Source of the DNA: an uncultured Muribaculaceae bacterium
GTDB taxonomy: Bacteria > Bacteroidota > Bacteroidia > Bacteroidales > Muribaculaceae
Direction: 5' to 3'
NCBI GenBank assembly: GCA_934663645.1
Contig: CAKUKR010000057.1
Coordinates: 1-15,474 of the forward strand
Length of the DNA stretch: 15,474 nt
A program made the translations under genes and the position numbers. Below are positions 12,654 through 15,474 of the stretch, piece by piece. Within the stretch, counting starts at the first letter, position 1. Each line of letters opens with the position of its first letter. The notes beneath the pieces are model-generated. The model searched no databases. It worked only from the letters and a program-made list of their open reading frames with translations, and was not told the DNA's origin.

Positions 12654-15434
12654 ATGTTCAAGAAACTACTATCCATCACAGCACTTGCGGCGGCATCGTT
12701 CACCCTCTCCGCCCAAGTCACCTCCACACCGCCCCTGCTTCAGGAGGGCAGCCCAGACGTGGTGATATATTTCCACGCCGACCAGGGCAACAAGGGGCTT
12801 ATGGGACAGCCGGCTTCGGCGCAGATATACGCCCACACCGGTGTCATAACCAACGCTTCCGTATCGTCAAGCGACTGGAAGTACGCCCCCAACTGGGGCG
12901 ACAACAGCGCGAAGTACAAGCTCGAATACGTCAGCGCGGACCTCTGGAAACTCGACATCGGCGACATTCGCTCATACTACGGCATCACCGACCCGTCGGT
13001 GAGCGTCAAGCGTCTCGCCTTCGTGTTCCGCAACTCCACCTGCACAGCCGAGGGGAAAGGCACGGGCAATACCGACATATTCCTCGACGTGCTGCCTGAG
13101 GGGCTGCAAGTATCGCTGTCTGCCGACACTGACGGCACTGTCTTGCAGCCGCACAGCAACGTCAGCCTCACTCTCCGCTCCTCACAGGCGGCTGACCTCA
13201 CCCTCTCTGTCAACGGCAGCACCATAGGCTCTGCCTCCGGCAAGACGGAGCTGACCGCCAAGTACAGCTTTGCACAGTCCGGCAACTACACCGTGACCGG
13301 CACTGCCACTGCCGGCGGAAAAACCGTCACCAAGTCAATAGAATACGTATGCCTCGCACCCTCAACAGCTGCCGACTACCCTGGCGGCAAGCCCGTCATG
13401 GGCGCAGTGCGCAACGGCGACGGCTCGGTGACGTTCTGCATCGCCGCGCCGCAGAAGCAGACGGCTATGCTCGTGGGCAGCTGGAACGGCTATGCCACAG
13501 ACACGAAATACACCATGGCATACCAGGACTACGAGGGCAACCGCTATTTCTGGATTACAGTCCCCGGCCTCGAGCGCGGCAAGGACTATATGTACTACTA
13601 CCTGATAGACGGCACGACCAAGGTCGGCGACCCCTACGCACGCCTGATACTCGACCCCAACTATGACCGGTACATAGCCGAAGGCGTGTTCCCCGACATG
13701 CCGGCATACCCCGATGCCGTCAGCGACGTGCCGCTCGCGGTGTTCAACGACAACATCAACGACTACGACTGGCAAGTGTCCGGCTTCAAGGGCGCTGAGG
13801 CCTCCAACCTGTTCATCTACGAGCTGCTGCTGCGCGATTTCACAGGCACTGAAGGACAGGCATACGGCAACGGCAACGTCCGTCTCGCCATGGAGAAGAT
13901 ACCCTACCTCAAGCAGCTCGGCGTGAACGCCGTCGAACTAATGCCCATCACCGAGTTCAACGGAAACAACTCGTGGGGCTACAACCCCAACTTCTACTTC
14001 GCCCCCGACAAGGCTTACGGCACGCCGGCCGACTACAAGGCATTCATCGACGAGTGCCACCGCAACGGCATCGCTGTCATACTCGACATGGTCTTCAACC
14101 AGAGCGACTGGCTGCACCCCTGGTACCAGATGTACCCCATCGGCTCCAACCCCTTCTTCAACGCCTCCGCGCCACATGCTTACAGCGTGCTGAACGACTG
14201 GAACCAGGGCAACCCGCTCGTCCGGCAGTACTTCTGCGACGTGCTGCAGTACTGGCTCACCGAATACCGCGTTGACGGCTTCCGCTTCGACCTGGTCAAA
14301 GGCCTCGGCGACAACTCGTCGTACAACGGCTCTGGCGATTCCGCCACCGAGCAGTTCAACCAGTCGCGCATCGACAATATGCGCCGCTTCCAGCAGGCCG
14401 TAACGGAGGTTAACCCCGACGCATACTTCATCAACGAGAACCTCGCCTCGCCAGCCGAGGAGAACGCCATGGCTGAATACGGGCAGCTCAACTGGGCCAA
14501 CGTAAACTACTCCGGCTCGCAGTATGCCGCCGGGCTGAAAGACAACTCCGGCCTCAACCGCTTCTACGCCCCCGCCGACAGCCGCAACTGGGGCTCGACA
14601 GTGTCATACCTCGAATCGCACGACGAGCAACGCCTCGCATACGTACAGAACACCAGCGGCGCAACCGGAATCAAGGGCAACATCGTCAACTCCATGCACC
14701 GCCTCGGCTCTGCCGCCGCGCAGATGATGATGTCGCCCGGAGCGCACATGATCTGGCAGTTCTCCGAACTCGGCAACGCACAGAACACCAAGAACTCCGG
14801 CGGCAACAACACCGACCCCAAGACCGTCAACTGGAAGCACCTGGACAACGCCAACCGCCACGGCCTATACAACTCGTATGCCGAACTCGCAGCCATACGC
14901 AACAACAACCCGCAGATGTTCTCTCGCGACGTGCAAGTGACTGTCAACACTTCCGCCTCCTACTGGAACAACGGTCGCTCTATAGTCCTCAACAACGGAA
15001 ACCAGCAGATACTCCTCGCCGTCAACCCCAACATCGACGGCGAGCCGATCAACGTCTCCGTCCCCTTCAAGTCGTCTGACAACGCTGACTACCAGGTGCT
15101 GTCCAAATCGTATGACACCGCCCCGACGTACAACGCCGCAGCCGGCTACATCACCGTCGCGCCCAACTGCTACGCCGTCATAGGCTCGGCAGACCTGACC
15201 GAAGTTGAAAACATCGACAGCGACAGCACGCGCCTCACCGTCAGCGGCAGCAACGGGACGCTCAACATCGCCGGGAGCGACGGCGGCATAGCCGTCTACA
15301 CCCCCGCCGGCGTATGCGTATACCGCGCAGAAGGCTCGGCTACAGACACCGTCAGCCTCACCCTGCCGAGCGGCATCTACATCGTCCGCGCCATGCAAGG
15401 AGGCACAGCCCGGACCGTGAAAGTCCGCATCTGA
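12654..15434 (+). CDS. Secreted GH13 alpha-amylase-family enzyme with T9SS-like C-terminal domain
   Basis: From ATG 12654 the protein is 926 aa. A signal peptide covers residues 1 to about 20, with probable cleavage after TLSA. A beta-sandwich module (about 30-117, DUF4961-like) and an Ig-like module (118-205) follow, then a CBM48-like domain (about 245-345) and the GH13 barrel (about 385-770). Catalytic features are DMVFNQ (478-483), DGFRFD with nucleophile D546 second-to-last motif end, INENLA with acid/base E595, and SHDEQ with H656 and D657. The final 70 residues, ending GIYIVRAMQGGTARTVKVRI, look like a Por/T9SS sorting domain. It should cleave alpha-glucans such as starch or glycogen outside the cell. 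No susCD genes are adjacent. Confidence 0.92.
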   Translation: MFKKLLSITALAAASFTLSAQVTSTPPLLQEGSPDVVIYFHADQGNKGLMGQPASAQIYAHTGVITNASVSSSDWKYAPNWGDNSAKYKLEYVSADLWKLDIGDIRSYYGITDPSVSVKRLAFVFRNSTCTAEGKGTGNTDIFLDVLPEGLQVSLSADTDGTVLQPHSNVSLTLRSSQAADLTLSVNGSTIGSASGKTELTAKYSFAQSGNYTVTGTATAGGKTVTKSIEYVCLAPSTAADYPGGKPVMGAVRNGDGSVTFCIAAPQKQTAMLVGSWNGYATDTKYTMAYQDYEGNRYFWITVPGLERGKDYMYYYLIDGTTKVGDPYARLILDPNYDRYIAEGVFPDMPAYPDAVSDVPLAVFNDNINDYDWQVSGFKGAEASNLFIYELLLRDFTGTEGQAYGNGNVRLAMEKIPYLKQLGVNAVELMPITEFNGNNSWGYNPNFYFAPDKAYGTPADYKAFIDECHRNGIAVILDMVFNQSDWLHPWYQMYPIGSNPFFNASAPHAYSVLNDWNQGNPLVRQYFCDVLQYWLTEYRVDGFRFDLVKGLGDNSSYNGSGDSATEQFNQSRIDNMRRFQQAVTEVNPDAYFINENLASPAEENAMAEYGQLNWANVNYSGSQYAAGLKDNSGLNRFYAPADSRNWGSTVSYLESHDEQRLAYVQNTSGATGIKGNIVNSMHRLGSAAAQMMMSPGAHMIWQFSELGNAQNTKNSGGNNTDPKTVNWKHLDNANRHGLYNSYAELAAIRNNNPQMFSRDVQVTVNTSASYWNNGRSIVLNNGNQQILLAVNPNIDGEPINVSVPFKSSDNADYQVLSKSYDTAPTYNAAAGYITVAPNCYAVIGSADLTEVENIDSDSTRLTVSGSNGTLNIAGSDGGIAVYTPAGVCVYRAEGSATDTVSLTLPSGIYIVRAMQGGTARTVKVRI

Positions 15435-15474
15435 CCCGCACCCCCCAACAGGGGCAACCCCATACACACAGCGA

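Noticed and set aside
1..15474. CRISPR arrays, transposases or rRNA genes
   Set aside because: No regularly spaced direct repeats, no transposase or integrase reading frame and no rRNA-like sequence were seen on either strand.

Overview
The window looks like chromosomal DNA from a GC-rich member of the Bacteroidales, most likely a Muribaculaceae-type gut bacterium. This is inferred from three things. Several intergenic regions carry the Bacteroidetes promoter box TAnnTTTG, in some cases with a TTTG or TTGC box 19-20 nt upstream. Purine-rich Shine-Dalgarno sites are nearly absent. The last gene encodes a secreted GH13 enzyme ending in a Por/type IX secretion (T9SS) sorting-like domain. Species cannot be decided from the sequence alone.

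Positions 1-2550 (minus strand) hold part of a type I restriction-modification operon. The order is hsdM, a zeta-toxin/COG4185-like P-loop kinase that overlaps hsdM by 4 nt, a 68-aa partner ORF that overlaps the kinase by 22 nt, a 148-nt gap filled by an inverted REP-like repeat, and the first 11 codons of hsdS running off the left edge. hsdR is not in the window. A TACCTTTG box lies upstream of hsdM.

Positions 2670-3800 hold a tRNA-Tyr(GTA) gene with a good promoter, a second partial copy of the REP-like repeat, and an AT-rich, probably acquired minus-strand gene for an Abi_2/AbiF-like HEPN protein. Immediately upstream of that gene, and divergent from it, is a compact unit: a near-consensus promoter, a predicted H-type pseudoknot and an intrinsic terminator. 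Together they would make an RNA of about 50 nt. This candidate RNA-plus-HEPN-toxin module is the most interesting item here. With the restriction operon on the other side of the tRNA, the region reads as a small defence island.

Positions 3954-8276 (plus strand) are more ordinary: a small DUF6804-like membrane protein, a lipopolysaccharide-kinase-like protein with its own strong promoter, a long-chain acyl-CoA synthetase and a TrkH/KtrB potassium transporter subunit.

Positions 8341-15434 (plus strand) are a co-oriented run: sufB (Fe-S cluster assembly) without sufC or sufD beside it, a PhoH-family ATPase, a DUF2027-Smr protein, a DUF695 protein, and a secreted multidomain alpha-amylase-family enzyme. 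The first four have gaps of 19-41 nt and may be co-transcribed. The GH13 gene follows after 81 nt, with a hairpin in the gap.
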